Shown piece by piece: positions 44,761-56,298 of a DNA stretch of 64,000 nt. The stretch comes from Orthonyx spaldingii (taxonomy: Eukaryota > Chordata > Aves > Passeriformes > Orthonychidae). The notes under the pieces were generated by a model, which was not told the DNA's origin, searched no databases, and saw only the letters and a program-made list of their open reading frames with translations. A program made the translations under genes and the position numbers. Position 1 is the first letter of the stretch, and every line of letters starts with the position of its first letter. The stretch covers positions 32,834 to 96,833 of the forward strand of contig VZTJ01004197.1 of the NCBI GenBank assembly GCA_013397795.1, written 5' to 3'.

Positions 44761-45956
44761 TCACCAGCCCTTCTTGAGGCTGGCACAGCACTGCTGGATG
44801 GGGATGCAGGGGGTGCAGCACTTCTTCACGGGGGTGCAGCAAACCACCACCGGCTTCTTCACCACGCAGGAGCAGCAGGACAGGGACCCGCAGGGGCAGC
44901 AGCAGGGCCGTGGGACACAGCACACGGACTTCTGGCACACCTTGGTGCAGCACACGGACTGGCACGGGTCACAGCACACGGTCTGGCACGGGTCACAGCA
45001 GGGCTTCTGGCACGGGTCACAGCACACGGTCTGGCACGGGTCACAGCAGGGCTTCTGGCATGGGTCACAGCACACAGTCTGGCACGGGTCACAGCAGGGC
45101 TTCTGGCACGGGTCACAACAGACGGTCTGGCACGGGTCACAGCAGGGTTTCTGGCATGGGTCACAGCACACGGTCTGGCACGGGTCACAGCAGGGCTTCT
45201 GGCATGGGTCACAACAGGGCTTCTGGCACGGGTCACAGCAGACGGTCTGGCACGGGTCACAGCAGGGNNNNNNNNNNNNNNNNNNNNNNNNNNNNNNNNN
45301 NNNNNNNNNNNNNNNNNNNNNNNNNNNNNNNNNNNNNNNNNNNNNNNNNNNNNNNNNNNNNNNNNNNNNNNNNNNNNNNNNNNNNNNNNNNNNNNNNNNN
45401 NNNNNNNNNNNNNNNNNNNNNNNNNNNNNNNNNNNNNNNNNNNNNNNNNNNNNNNNNNNNNNNNNNNNNNNNNNNNNNNNNNNNNNNNNNNNNNNNNNNN
45501 NNNNNNNNNNNNNNNNNNNNNNNNNNNNNNNNNNNNNNNNNNNNNNNNNNNNNNNNNNNNNNNNNNNNNNNNNNNNGGGTCACAGCAGGGCTTCTGGCAC
45601 GGGTCACAACAGACGGTCTGGCATGGGTCACAACAGGGCTTCTGGCATGGGTCGCAGCAGACGGTCTGGCACGGGTCACAGCAGGGCTTCTGGCACGGGT
45701 CACAGCAGCAGGACTGCTGGCATGGGTCACAGCAGACGGTTTTCTGGCAGGGCTCACAGCACACGGTCTTCTGGCAGGGGTCGCAGCAGCAGGACTGCTG
45801 GCACGGGGAGCAGCACACGCTCTTCTGGCACGGGGAGCAGCAGACGGTTTTCTGGCAGGGCTCGCAGCACACGGCCCTCGGGCAGGGGCTGCAGCACACG
45901 GTCTTGCTCTTCACGACGGAGCAGCATCCCGTGGAACAGCATCCAGTGGAGCACAT
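44761..45956 (-). CDS. EDCRP: EDCRP, cysteine-rich feather/EDC protein (gap inside)
   Basis: The N-terminal part (complement of 45577-45956) starts MCSTGCCSTGCCSVVKSK, then TVCCSPCPRAVCCEPCQ. Next come 8-residue units CCDPCQKP and CCDPCQTV (24 bp each), and after the gap the C-terminal part ends KKCCTPCIPIQQCCASLKKGW. Avian EDCRP is known as a KRTAP-like cysteine-rich protein of feathers, with repeat number differing among species. Real sequence totals 887 nt, so the missing part must be 1 mod 3. The 309-bp N run is 0 mod 3, and the frame change across it is an artefact. The acceptor is TTCCAG (complement of 45996-46001) and exon 1 starts at 46530. AATAAA is the complement of 44442-44447. Full length unknown. 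Confidence 0.92.
45268..45576. other. Assembly gap in EDCRP repeats
   Basis: 309 Ns inside the CCDPCQ-coding 24-bp tandem repeat. Confidence 0.99.
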
Positions 45957-46299
45957 GGTGTTGGGAGAGGAGCGAAGGGTGGCCGGAGCGAGGACCTGGA
46001 ACACAAAGGACTTTGAGACTCGACCCATCTTTCCACACTGTCCAGGCCCACATCCTACCCCGCTTCCAATTTCTTTGTCTTGAGTTGGAAACCCAAGATC
46101 CTCAGAAGAATCGAACCAACTGTTGCTGTCCCAGAGATATTTGAACTCTCTTGGGAACTGCCTGCCCTGTGCTCATCCAGAACATTTCCCTCCCTGAATT
46201 TCCACCCCAAGAAACTCATTTTCCACTGCTCTCTCCACCTTTTTTGCAAGACGCAACAGATCAACAGGCTCAGAAAATCTGGAGTTCAGAGACAGCTGT

Positions 46300-46452
46300 A
46301 GATCATGGAATCCTGAAACTGTAGAACTCTAAAACCATGGAATCAGCAAACCATGGAATCACAAACCCATGGAATCACAAACCCATAGAATCAAAGAAGG
46401 GTTGGAAGAGACCTTTAAAGGTCCACCCAGTCCAACGCCCTGCAGAGATCAG
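46300..46452 (-). mobile_element. CR1 LINE 3' end in the EDCRP intron
   Basis: Repeated CCATGGAATCA-type octamers, then ATAGAATCAAAGAAGGGTTGG and AGAGACCTTTAAAGGTCC. Same orientation as the gene. Confidence 0.85.
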
Positions 46453-46529
46453 ACACAAAGACACAACCTCAATCCATTGCTTGCCCAAAGCCAAATGAGA
46501 ACCGAGGATCCCTGGTAGGAAGCACTCAC

Positions 46530-46622
46530 CGTTCTTGCTTCTGAGAGCTGAAGGTGTGTGAGGAGCAGAGGCACCTGGAGACCTTTTATTGAGGTCGGAA
46601 TTGTCCTGCCGGACATGAGGTA
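46530..46622 (-). promoter_or_regulatory. Promoter and exon 1 of EDCRP
   Basis: The TATA position (complement of 46584-46590) reads CAATAAAAGG, a non-standard AATAAAA. The shared element (TACCTCATGTCC) is at 46611-46622, 20 bp upstream. The donor is GTGAGT, the complement of 46524-46529. Confidence 0.75.
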
Positions 46623-47127
46623 CACCCCAGCAATCCGTGATTTACGCACTAAGCCTGCACTTATTCACCCGATGGGCCTTCATGTGTTTAGCCTTTGCCT
46701 CGTGGCTTTTGACCAACCCCTCAATTTTGGGTTATTATCAATTTGTTGTGTGAATTTTTTACAATTTTTTAATGTCAAGTTAATTCTTGTGGGACGCTTG
46801 AAGGGGTTGTTTCTGCTCGCTTTGCATATGGCAAGGCTGCTGCATGGAGATGATTAATTAACATAAAAATCCTAATTAAGATTGAGGTGCAGTGGATTCC
46901 AGAGGCGTGCAGAAGCTTCTGGACGTCAGTCGCTCCTTGATATGATTTTTAAAATAGAATTCCAGGAAGTGCAATTCCGTGGTCCCGTATTTTGTGTTTG
47001 GATGCAGAAATGGTGAAGGTCAAAGTCCTTCTCTGGGGTCACCACAAGGGCAAACCCAGAAAGTTCTTGACATCTGGCTGCCTCAACCCATCCATGCATG
47101 GAAAAACACATGCCCTTGGCCTTAGGG

Positions 47128-47290
47128 TAGAATCATGGAACCATGGAATATCCCATGCTGGAAGGAACCCACAAGGATCATACAGCCCAACTCCTGGCCC
47201 TGCAGAGCCCCAACAATCCCACCCTGTTCCTGAAGTTGTTGTCCAAACTCTCCTTGAGCTCTGTCAGGCTCAAGGCCTTGCCAATATCAG
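47128..47290 (-). mobile_element. CR1 LINE 3' end
   Basis: Antisense CR1: AGAATCATGGAACCATGGAA, CCATGCTGGAAGGAACCCAC, GAAGTTGTTGTCCAAACTCT. Confidence 0.85.
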
Positions 47291-48837
47291 ACATTTTCAG
47301 TGCAAGGGGCTCTGCAAACTCATTGTGGAAATTTGGGATTGGGTTCGGGTCAAATCAGAACCTGTGTTTCTCCAATTCCTCTTTGACGTATTTAAATAAA
47401 AGCAAAATGCAAAACTGCTCTGGAAGTTTTGCATCCTGCTTATGCTCGGCATAACTTGATCTGCAAAATTCCTATTCAATTCTTTTCAGATTCTAAGATG
47501 CCACAGAGTAATGGAAGACCCACCCACGGATGTTAATTCTGGAATAACTCCGTGCTCAGCTCCCAGTCACCCCCTGGCAGCGATTAGTGCTGATGTTAAT
47601 GATCATGCTGTGATCAGTCATTAATGACAGCTGTTAATATTTATTTTGCATAAAAGCTCCAAGGCCTCGCGTGATGTCCTGAGCATCTCGAGGATCTCAA
47701 ATTAAACCACGACTTTATAAAAAATGATCTCTCTCCGGTCAGGGGAAGCTCATGGGACCCGGGGCTGTGAGTGACGGTGCGGAATGTTTGGTGTCTGAGG
47801 TCACCCCCAGGGGAAGGGCTGCTCCTGCTGGGGGCTGAGCACCAAAGGACATCCCTGGAGACCCCCAACTTCTGCTGGATTGAAGGAGGGGAGGTTTAGG
47901 CTGTGTTTGCTCATCCAGATCCTGGGTGCTGAGGACACTTTAGGTCACCAGAACCTTCTGTTTGACCCCTGGGTGACACAAAGCCTTGGCTTCCCCTCAG
48001 TGCTGCAGGGTGGCTCCTCTCGATGTTTGGCTGCATCACAATTTGAGGAGCTGGTCCTGCTTCGAAGAACTCCCGGGACCGTGAGGTCACCACTTCTCCA
48101 GGCAAGGTCACACCAAGGTCAACGTTCCTGTTCCCTCGAAGCTTAATTCCCTGTTGGGTTCAGTGTGCGCTAATGACCCTTGAGCCAGGCGCTGCCCATT
48201 ATCTCCTAATTAGTGATTGAAACGGACACCAGTGGCTGGCTCAACAACCCACGAGGCTCAGGGCGATCTGCAGGGGATTTCCGAGCCTGCAGAGGAGAGA
48301 CAGGAAACTCCAGCATTGGAAATGTGGGATATCCTGAGCGGGGAGGTGAAGGGAGAGAGGCTGGCCAAAATGAGGCCGTTTTGTGTTGACTTCGTATGGA
48401 TTTGGTGCATGGATTCGTCCAGTGAGCCAAAACCCCCCACTGTCAGAACTGGATGTGAGCAGAGGTGCTTAAAGCTCTGCAAGGTGGATCCATCACCGAT
48501 TTTGCAAAGGAAAATATTCAAATTAGAGCCATAAAAATTTTCTCAATTAAGCTTTGCATTGAGTGAAGGGACGGAGCAGAGCTCTGGAAGATGCCTGGAG
48601 GAGCAGAGCTCTGTTTGTTTGGATCGGAGAGTTACGGATGCAGGGAAACAATCCTTGCTGGGAGACAGCTGTGGCAAATTCCTCCCCATTAATCCCTGGG
48701 GGTTTCCTCACAGTTTTTCCTGGTTGTGGAATCCACTGTGTCGTTATTTAACGTGTCCTTAGTAAAGCAGAAATGTCCCTTTAGGCCACAGGAGCGTAGG
48801 CAGAGAGGATTCTCTTGCCAAATATTTGTGGTTGTTC

Positions 48838-49112
48838 AAGGCCTCTCCACCCTCACAGGGAACCATTTCTTCCCTATATCCCACCTAAATCTCCTCTCCA
48901 TCACTCTGAAATCATTTCCCTGTGTCCTGTCGCTGCAGTTCCTGAGGAAAAGTCCCTCTCCAGCTGCCCTGGAGCCCCTGCAGATCCTGGAAGGGGTTCT
49001 GAGGTCTCCACATGACCTTCTCTCCTCCAGGCTGAACATTCCCAATTCTCCCAGCCTGTATCCATAGGGGAGAGGCTCCAGTCCCTTTATCAACCTCATG
49101 GCCTTCTCTGGA
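48838..49112 (-). mobile_element. CR1 LINE internal 3' region
   Basis: Antisense CR1: GCCTCTCCACCCTCACAGGG, GTTCCTGAGGAAAAGTCCCT, CCTTTATCAACCTCATGGCC. Confidence 0.88.
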
Positions 49113-49924
49113 TTTGGAAATGGAAATAAAACGTGCCGTGGTCAGTGATACAAGGGAAAGTTGGAAGCTGGGGCAGCACAGGGAAATGAAAGTTTTTACT
49201 GGAAGACCAAACCACTGCTGTGGCCATGAAGCCTCAGAAACTCAATTCCCACCTGCAGGGAGGGCAGGAATGAGTAAGAAAATTATTTTTTTAGGCTCGT
49301 GAGAGGCTGAGCCACCTCTTAGCAAGGGCAGGAACCCCCAGGCAGGTGAATCATTCATTGCTCTCTGTCCCGGTTGCAACTTTTCCTTTTTAACCCATTC
49401 CTCTCTAACGAGCATTTTCTCCACAGCCTATAAATAACTAATTCCAATTAGTTATTGACCAACTGGTCATTTACTGGCTGTTGCAGCACTCAGCTCATTC
49501 CAGGCTGTTTCCCACGCCAGGCATAGGTGATGAGGGATGAATCACGCCGGGGAAACCTTCACTTATTTTACACTGTAGAAATTGGTTAATTGAGGCTGTT
49601 CCAAGTTCCAAACCCTGCAGGATTTGCTTCTGTTTTGGTTCCAAAAATAGCAACGGCTCTGAAAACAGGAACACGCAGGGAAAACATGACCACACAGGTC
49701 AGGCTGGAAACTTGAACCCCCAACATCTGCTGAGCCCGGGGCAAGGATTTGTTTTCCCCAGGAATTCACCCCACGCTCTCCTCCCAGCCCTGTGCGTGCT
49801 CCTGGCACCGCTGCTGGGGCTGCGGGCGTTTTCCATGGATTTTGTGTTTCCTTGGCGTTCCTCGGGCTCCAGGGATTAAAGCACAGCTCCAAACCCACAA
49901 GAAAACAGAGATGCCACCAGACCA

Positions 49925-50630
49925 GCACAGAATCCCAGAGTAACAGGCTGGAAAAGAGCTCCCAGACCACTGAATCCAACCCGTGACCGATCCCCACCTT
50001 GTCCCCAGCCCAGAGCACTGAGGGCAACCTCCAGTCCTTCCTGGGACACCTCCAGGGATGGCAACTCCAAACCTCCCTGGGCAGCCCCTTTCAAGGCCTG
50101 ACTGCCCTTTCCAGGAGGAAATTCCTCCTGATGTCCAGCCTGACCCACCTGTCAGGGAGTTGTGGAGAGCCAGAAATTGCCCCTGAGCCTCCTTTTCTCC
50201 AGGCTGAGACCCCTCAGCTCCCTCCGGAGCTCTCCAGCCCCTTCTCCTGCTGCTCCAGCCCTTTCCCCAGCTCTGTTCCCTTCTCTGGGCTCACTCCAGC
50301 CCCTCAATGTCCCTCTTGTCCTGAGGGGCCCAGACCTGGACACAGCGCTGGACATTCCCCTCCCCAGTGCCCCACACAGGGTCAACCCCTGCCCTGCTCC
50401 TCTGCCCACCCTGCTACAACCCAGGTGCCATCGGCCTCTTGCCCACCTGGGCACCCCTGGGCTCATGTCCAGCTGCTCCCAGCACCACCCCCAGGTCCTT
50501 TCCCAGCTTTCCAGCCACTCCTCCCCCAGCCTGGAGTGTTCCACGGGGTTGCTATGACCCAAGGGTAGGACCCAGCCCGTGGCCTTGTTGACCCTCACCC
50601 TGCTGGCCCTTGATCCAGCCTGTTTAATGA
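49925..50630 (-). mobile_element. CR1 LINE, longest copy in the window
   Basis: About 700 bp of antisense CR1, from ACAGAATCCCAGAGTAACAG through CCAGACCTGGACACAGCGCT to a coding-region end that includes TTGACCCTCACCCTGCTGGC. It lies just downstream of the gene at 50936-51208. Confidence 0.92.
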
Positions 50631-50935
50631 AGCAGTGACTGAAAACATTGAGGACTTTTAGGTTTGGCTTGAAACACCATTTTATTGTCTTGCTGGACAA
50701 CGAAGCAGCAAAGCAAGAAGAGAACCATCCCCAGCGTTGGCAGAGAAAACTTTAAGGAGCTCAGAGCTCCTTAAACCAAGAGGTTTCACCCTAAAACTGC
50801 ACCACATCTGACAGTTTTAGAAGGCTTTGCTTGGAGGGAAAGGCAAGGATGGACAGCCACGAGCACTGGGACGAGCTGGAGGCTTCGGGCAGGGAGTGAT
50901 CTGGTGCATCGCGGTGCCGGGGCCGGATCCTGCCC

Positions 50936-51208
50936 TCAGTACTTGGGGTACACTGGCAGCTTGCAGATGTTCTTGGTGACCTGGGGGCAGACTGGGGGGC
51001 AGTAACGCTGCACCGGGGGGCAATAGCGCTGCACGGGGGGGCAATAACGCTGCACCGGGGGACAGCAGGGGGTCACGTAGCTGTACTTCTGCCTCTGGAT
51101 GGTGTAGTGGCAGGAGGGCCCCGAGTGGCAGGAGCTGGATCCGTGGCAGGAGGAGCGGGATCCGTGGCAGGAGGACTCGTAGTCGTGGCAGGAGCCGCGG
51201 GAGCACAT
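50936..51208 (-). CDS. Pro-Cys-Val EDC protein, paralogue 1
   Basis: One coding exon, 90 aa. The N-terminal third is MCSRGSCHDYESSCHGSRSS with spaced SSCH motifs. A linker YTIQRQKYSYVTPCC follows, then three CPPVQRY units, and the end is CPQVTKNICKLPVYPKY. Paralogues lie at 53647-53973 and 56818-57108. A published avian EDC symbol (EDPCV) denotes a proline-cysteine-valine-rich protein. I cannot say which of the three, if any, it matches. Expected role: disulfide and transglutaminase cross-linked envelope or feather protein. The acceptor by analogy is AACAG (complement of 51230-51234) and exon 1 starts at 51704. AATAAA is the complement of 50681-50686. Confidence 0.88.
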   Translation of the reverse strand: MCSRGSCHDYESSCHGSRSSCHGSSSCHSGPSCHYTIQRQKYSYVTPCCPPVQRYCPPVQRYCPPVQRYCPPVCPQVTKNICKLPVYPKY

Positions 51209-51703
51209 CTTGCTGGAGTTCTGGCAGAGCTGTTTGGAGCAAGGGATGGATGTGGTGAGAGGAGGCTCTGATTCACTTCTTATATTCCCTCCCTTTTCCT
51301 TTTTAATAATATTTTTCCTGAGGTCTCCAGTGAACTGTTTCTGTCTTTTTTTCACCTGCCTAATCCAGACCCAACGCACCCTCGATTCCCGCTGGATCTG
51401 CTGGGCGTGCTCTGGGAATTGGGGTGTGAAATCAGGTCCCTGTGAGTCATTTGGAGCCCCAGGAGCCCAAATCCCAAACCCCAGTTCCCTTATGGAATAG
51501 CAGAGTTTGTGCCACCCGAGCAATCCCTCCGTGGGCTGCTCCTTTCCCGGGAATCCCTGTCCCTCCATCTGCCGTTCCCCACCCCTCCCTCAGCACAAGC
51601 AGGAGGCATTTCCCTAAATCCCAGCTCCCCCGAGATCCATAAAAACCCCTCGTGGACGTTTCCTCTCTGTCAGCAAGAACAGAAATAGTGAAATTGGTCT
51701 TAC

Positions 51704-51810
51704 CCCGTTCAGCTGCAGCGGGAAGTTTCTGGAAGCGAAGGCGAGCGACTGCGGAGGACGGTGCTGAGGGACCTTTTATACTCTCCCGAGGTTATCTGGG
51801 ATGTGAGGCA
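51704..51810 (-). promoter_or_regulatory. Promoter and exon 1 of Pro-Cys-Val paralogue 1
   Basis: TATAAAA is the complement of 51774-51780. The shared element (TGCCTCACATCC) is at 51799-51810, 18 bp upstream. The donor is GTAAGA, the complement of 51698-51703. Confidence 0.85.
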
Positions 51811-51814
51811 CCTC

Positions 51815-53370
51815 CTTGCGATGACACTTTAATTAATTCCGCATTCAATCCCGCAGATGTTTGCACTTCCCCTGTTTTTAGGTGTTCCCTCTTTGACGCA
51901 CTGGGTCCCGTCCCCGTCGGTGATTCCTAATGCAAGGGATTTTGGAAGGCAGCTCTCTCCCATTTCCTGGAGACTGACACTAATTTGATGGGTGTTAATT
52001 AGGGACGAGGGACAACTGGGATTGCGTCAGGGACAGAAAGGTCTCAGAAATGCTGACTCCTGGGGTTGGACTCCCGTTGGGAGCAGGTGACAGCTCAGGG
52101 TTTTAATTCCCCTGCTGTTGAGTGCCAAGAGGAAATGGGATTACCGGCTGCAATTCCTGGGGATGGCACAACACTGGAAAATCTGGCGGGATCTCCTCGG
52201 CTCCCTGAAATGGCAAGAAATGAAATGTCCCTGATTCTTCACGTGTCCCTTGACTCGGCAGATGACTGGGATGATCCCATCAGGTTGTTCCACGTGAATC
52301 AGAGGTTATTAATGGGTAAGATCAGAGAAAAACATCTGGTGCTGAGCTCTGTATGAGGTTTGAGGATTTTAAAGTTTCCCCTTCCTTCAGTGATCCCTCA
52401 CACTTTTTTTTCACCTGACTTCACCAAAGGATTCAGGGAAAAGGAGCAGAATTTTGAGCAAATATTGGGTTTTGTCACTACTGGTGGAAGTTTGGGCCCT
52501 AAAGCTGGATTTCTGACCCTGTTTGACTCACAGTTTGAAATGTAAGGAAATTAAACTCCTCAGCCTGGGCAAATGTTGCCCATTAGAGCAATTCACTGAC
52601 TGGGAAGGGAAGATCTCCAAAGTGGGGGTGTCCCACAGCTTTTCTCCAGGCTAAAGGCAGCCAATTCCTTGTGGTGAGTTTTGTGGAGCAAGGGAGGATT
52701 GCGGGACTCCCCCAGGGATGTTTGGTGACTCAGGTGTGGGTCCCTGAGCAGCCTGCCAGGTGACAAAGTGGGTGCTTGTGTGACAGTTCTCCTTTTGTCC
52801 AGACTTTAGCCAGGAGCATCACACAGATGTTCTCCAAAATCTTTCTACCTCCTCAACAGCCTTCCAAAAACACCCCAAAAAATATCTCTGGAATCTTTCA
52901 AATTCAGGGCCTGCTCAGGAAAATGGGATCTCGAAAAAGTTCTCATCATCCTTTGCTCACAGTTCTTTCACGGGAATTTGGGCCTTCTGTTTTCAGAGGC
53001 TCAAAGGATTTCAGACATTTGAAAATTTATATCCAAGGTCTGAAATTGAGGTCAGAGTAAATGATTACATATTGAGAAAGAGCATTGGCAACTGTGACCT
53101 ACTTATTCCCCTTCCATTTAATTTCCTGGAATCACTGAGGTTGGAAAAGCCCTCTGAGATCATAGAGTCCAACTTTTGACCATCTCCCACTTTACTGATG
53201 TGTCTTCTATTCATTCCCAAATGAACGTGGGAATTATTGGCCACCAAATATTGAGACACTTCTGGAATATAAAGAAACTTGCCTGAAAACCCCTCAAAAA
53301 GTTAAAAAAAAAAAAAAAAACCAAGGAAAAAGAGAATAAAGGAATTCAAGGACAACGAGGGTCTCATGAA
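51815..53370. other. Intergenic region, no gene seen
   Basis: AP-1-type sites are at 52524-52530 and 52726-52732. A short CR1 end is at 53128-53190 and an A-tract near 53305. Confidence 0.5.
53128..53190 (-). mobile_element. CR1 LINE terminal fragment
   Basis: Antisense end: AATCACTGAGGTTGGAAAAG, TCTGAGATCATAGAGTCCAA. Confidence 0.75.
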
Positions 53371-53646
53371 TCAGATTTATTGTTTCCCACACCCAGATGA
53401 GTCTGAAACAGAAGTGCAAGACAGAGAAAGATTCCCAACAAAGTAATTACGCCAGGAATAATTAGAAAGGACATTTCCCGAACAATGAGCAAGAACGACA
53501 CCTCGAATCTTAATTAGGGGAACATTTCATCCCCACCGGGATCCCACAAGGCAGAGACCCAGGGATTTCAGCGTGGATGAGACGAGCCGAGGTCGGAGCG
53601 TCCGCGGGAGGAGCCGGCGGCTCCGGCTGCCGCAGCTGGATCCTGT

Positions 53647-53973
53647 TCAATACTTGGGGCAGGCTGGTGGCAGGTTCCAGATGGTCTTGGTGTACTGGGG
53701 GCAGTAGGGGACCTGGGGACAGCAGGGGACAGGGGGACAGCAGGGCACCTGGGCACAGTAGGGGACAGGGGGACAGTAGCGCTGCACGGGGGGACAGCAG
53801 GGCGTCACGTAGGTGCATTTCTGCGCGGGCTGCCTCTGGACGTAGCGGCAGGAGGGCTCCGGATCGTGGCAGGAGGAGCGGGATCTGAGGCAGGAGAACC
53901 AGGACCTGTGGCAGGAGGAGCGGGATCCGTGGCAGGAGGACTCGTAGTCGTGGCAGGAGCCGCGGGAGCACAT
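53647..53973 (-). CDS. Pro-Cys-Val EDC protein, paralogue 2
   Basis: One coding exon, 108 aa. It keeps the MCSRGSCHDYESSCHGSRSS start, then has longer SSCxRS spacing, YVTPCCPPVQRYCPPV, and a run of CPPV/CCPQV units. The end is YTKTIWNLPPACPKY, where the usual ICKLP of its paralogues is changed to IWNLP, so one conserved Cys is lost. The first 20 residues are identical to the gene at 50936-51208, pointing to recent duplication or conversion at that end. Acceptor CTCCAG is the complement of 53995-54000 and exon 1 starts at 54519. AATAAA is the complement of 53376-53381. Confidence 0.88.
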   Translation of the reverse strand: MCSRGSCHDYESSCHGSRSSCHRSWFSCLRSRSSCHDPEPSCRYVQRQPAQKCTYVTPCCPPVQRYCPPVPYCAQVPCCPPVPCCPQVPYCPQYTKTIWNLPPACPKY

Positions 53974-54518
53974 CTTGCTGGAGTTCTGGCAGAGCTGGAG
54001 GGAAGAGAGAGATCGTCAGGCTGGGACAGCTGCCCCACCGGGACCTTCTGCGTTTTCCTTGGCTCTGGCTCTGGAGTGGGATGGTGGGATGGGAAATGTT
54101 GTCACTCTCTGTTTGGTGATACAAGGGACATTGTGACCCTTCCTTCTGGAGGATATTCCATGGTGGTCCGGCTCTGACGGGAATTTCCCTGCCAAGATGC
54201 TCCTGTTGGCTTTTTAAGGTAAAATTTCCTTCTAAAACTGCTCTGACTTGTCTGATCTCTCTCTGCCTACATCACCTGCCAGGCTGGGAATGAATTCCTT
54301 GCTGGCTCCCAAAGACTCCGTGTCTTTGCAGATCTGCTCCTTCAATTACTCCTATTTTCCTGTCGTCCCATCCGTGAGCAAACCAAGCACTCCTCGTGCA
54401 TGTTCAGGCACCCAGTCACCGAAAATAAGGAATTTCTAAGACAAGTGCAAGGTCTAAACACAGAACTCTGTGAACTCCTGCTGCCCAAGAGTAGATAAAT
54501 CGACATAATCCAACTCAC

Positions 54519-54616
54519 CCTTGGCTGGAGCAAGAGGAAGAACACGGGGAGCTGATGCTGAGTGCAGGATGGACAGGGGATGCCGGACTTTTATATCTCC
54601 CAAAGGGAATTAGGCA
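54519..54616 (-). promoter_or_regulatory. Promoter and exon 1 of Pro-Cys-Val paralogue 2
   Basis: TATAAAA is the complement of 54589-54595. A variant of the shared element (TGCCTAATTCCC) is at 54605-54616, only about 9 bp upstream, so spacing differs here. The donor is GTGAGT, the complement of 54513-54518. Confidence 0.8.
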
Positions 54617-55404
54617 CCTCTCAGCAATGCTGACACAAACCCTCATATTCATATTTATCTCCTGCGTCTCATTTTTAGCATTTCCGACTTGACGCACTCA
54701 GGAAAAAACCAATGATGGCTTTTTCCTCAGTGCTTTAATAAGCAACGAATTTCCCAACCTGCTTAGAGGGGAATTTTGGAGGCAGCTGCATATTTCCATG
54801 GCAAAAATGAACCTATCCCTGGAGTTATTAAGTGACTTCACGTTGGGTAAGCGGGATTGCATCAACTCCCGAGCGTTGACTCCTTCCCCGCGTGCTGCCC
54901 CTGGTTCTCCGTGGCAGAGTCACATTTTGATTGATAGTTTGTTTTTTTTTTTTTCTCCCTGACACAAGGGACTGTAATTAAGAGCCACAACTCCCAGGGA
55001 CTTCATTAGAGGGAGGTCCTGGTGACTACCTCGGACCCAACGCCTCGACTCCGGAGGTGACGCCAAAAGGACGTCCCCAATCCCAATTTTTTCCATTCCG
55101 TTTGCGAGCCATCAGCTGTTTTTTTGTCTGTGCCACAATATTTTCCTGTTTATGCTCCTCCTGGAGAGAGGGGGTTTCAAATCCTCTGCTGGAAGGGGTT
55201 TGTGTGAGGATTTTACCTCTTGGCAACCTGTTTTCAACCCCAGGTTTCTGTGGGGTCCCACCTTATTTAAGCAGTTTTGTAATTATTATTCATTCCAGCA
55301 TTTCACTCTTTGCTTTCAAGTTTGTCTCAGAGCAGTCTAAGATTTTAGGACAATAAATTGGGTGATTGTCCTCTTCTTGTGACTTTTATCCAGGTGAGTG
55401 CCAC

Positions 55405-55485
55405 AGGAACAACTCAGGGGTCAGGGAATGAGATGATTTTTAAGGTCACTCCCAACCCAAGCTATTTTATATTTCTATGACTCTT
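55405..55485 (+). mobile_element. CR1 LINE terminal fragment
   Basis: Sense end: GGTCACTCCCAACCCAAGCT, ATTTTATATTTCTATGACTC. Confidence 0.7.
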
Positions 55486-55689
55486 TTTATTTATTTGCCA
55501 GGCCATGGTTCAGAAACCCAAAAGCTTTTAAGAAAACCTTTTAGAGCCAATCCTTGCTTAGGAAAATCTGAAGCCTTCTGGAAACTGCTGTGAGCTGTGG
55601 TGTAGAAATGCTTCATGTGAGTGGATAAAACTCCTTTTTGGGGGAGGCCCTTGTGTCAATTCTCCGTCAGGCAGGAGGAATTCATGGGA

Positions 55690-55760
55690 TCAGGGAATCA
55701 CAGAATGATTTGGGTTGGAAGGGACATTAAAGTCCATCTCATTCAGCTCTCAGAGTCATT
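55690..55760 (-). mobile_element. CR1 LINE terminal fragment
   Basis: Antisense end: AATCACAGAATGATTTGGGT, TGGAAGGGACATTAAAGTCC. Confidence 0.8.
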
Positions 55761-56092
55761 AATTTAAGCTGAGTCTGGTCGTTGAGCTCTTGAGGAAGCT
55801 GATGCAGCCACAGAGCCTGTTCTGGAACCGGCGTCTCAGCTGGACGGCGAGATAAGGAAAGTCTGAGGTGGCAAAAAGTCCAGGGAGATTTCACACTTAT
55901 TTTAAGTGGCTGCAATTGTCATTGAAAACAGTAATTTGGAGCTCAGTGAAAGAAGGAGGGTTAGGAAAACCCGCGAGGTGCTTATTTGCATTTATTAGAC
56001 ACCTCAAAATGAGTGTCCCTGAGTCAGAGGGACAAAGGAAGAGCGAGGAGCTGCTGAGGAGGGGACTGAGCGAGACAGTTCTGCTCCAGATG

Positions 56093-56298
56093 GAATCCTG
56101 GAACGGCTGGGATGGGAAGGGACTTTAAAGCCCATCCAGTGCCACCCCTGCCATGGGCAGGGACACCTCCCACTGTCCCAGGATGCTCCAAGCTCTGTCC
56201 AGCCTGGCCTGGGACACTTCCAGTGATGGGGCAGCCATGGAAAAATCTATGCCAGGACCTCACCACCCTCCCAGGGAGGAATTCCTTCTGGATATAAA
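56093..56298 (-). mobile_element. CR1 LINE 3' end
   Basis: Antisense CR1: GGGAAGGGACTTTAAAGCCC, CCATGGGCAGGGACACCTCC, CCAGCCTGGCCTGGGACACT. Confidence 0.9.

Larger units (their letters stand above)
46625..50675. other. Intergenic region, no gene seen
   Basis: About 4 kb with three antisense CR1 copies, AT-rich near 46.7-46.9 kb and 47.5-47.7 kb. No exon recognised. Confidence 0.5.

Noticed and set aside
44859..46028. An Arg/Ala/Val-rich protein reading through the EDCRP gap
   Set aside because: This is the out-of-frame reading of the CCDPCQ repeat caused by the gap length.
49925..50700. A 180-aa minus-strand frame near the first Pro-Cys-Val gene
   Set aside because: It falls in a 5'-truncated CR1 copy and is a remnant of retrotransposon sequence.
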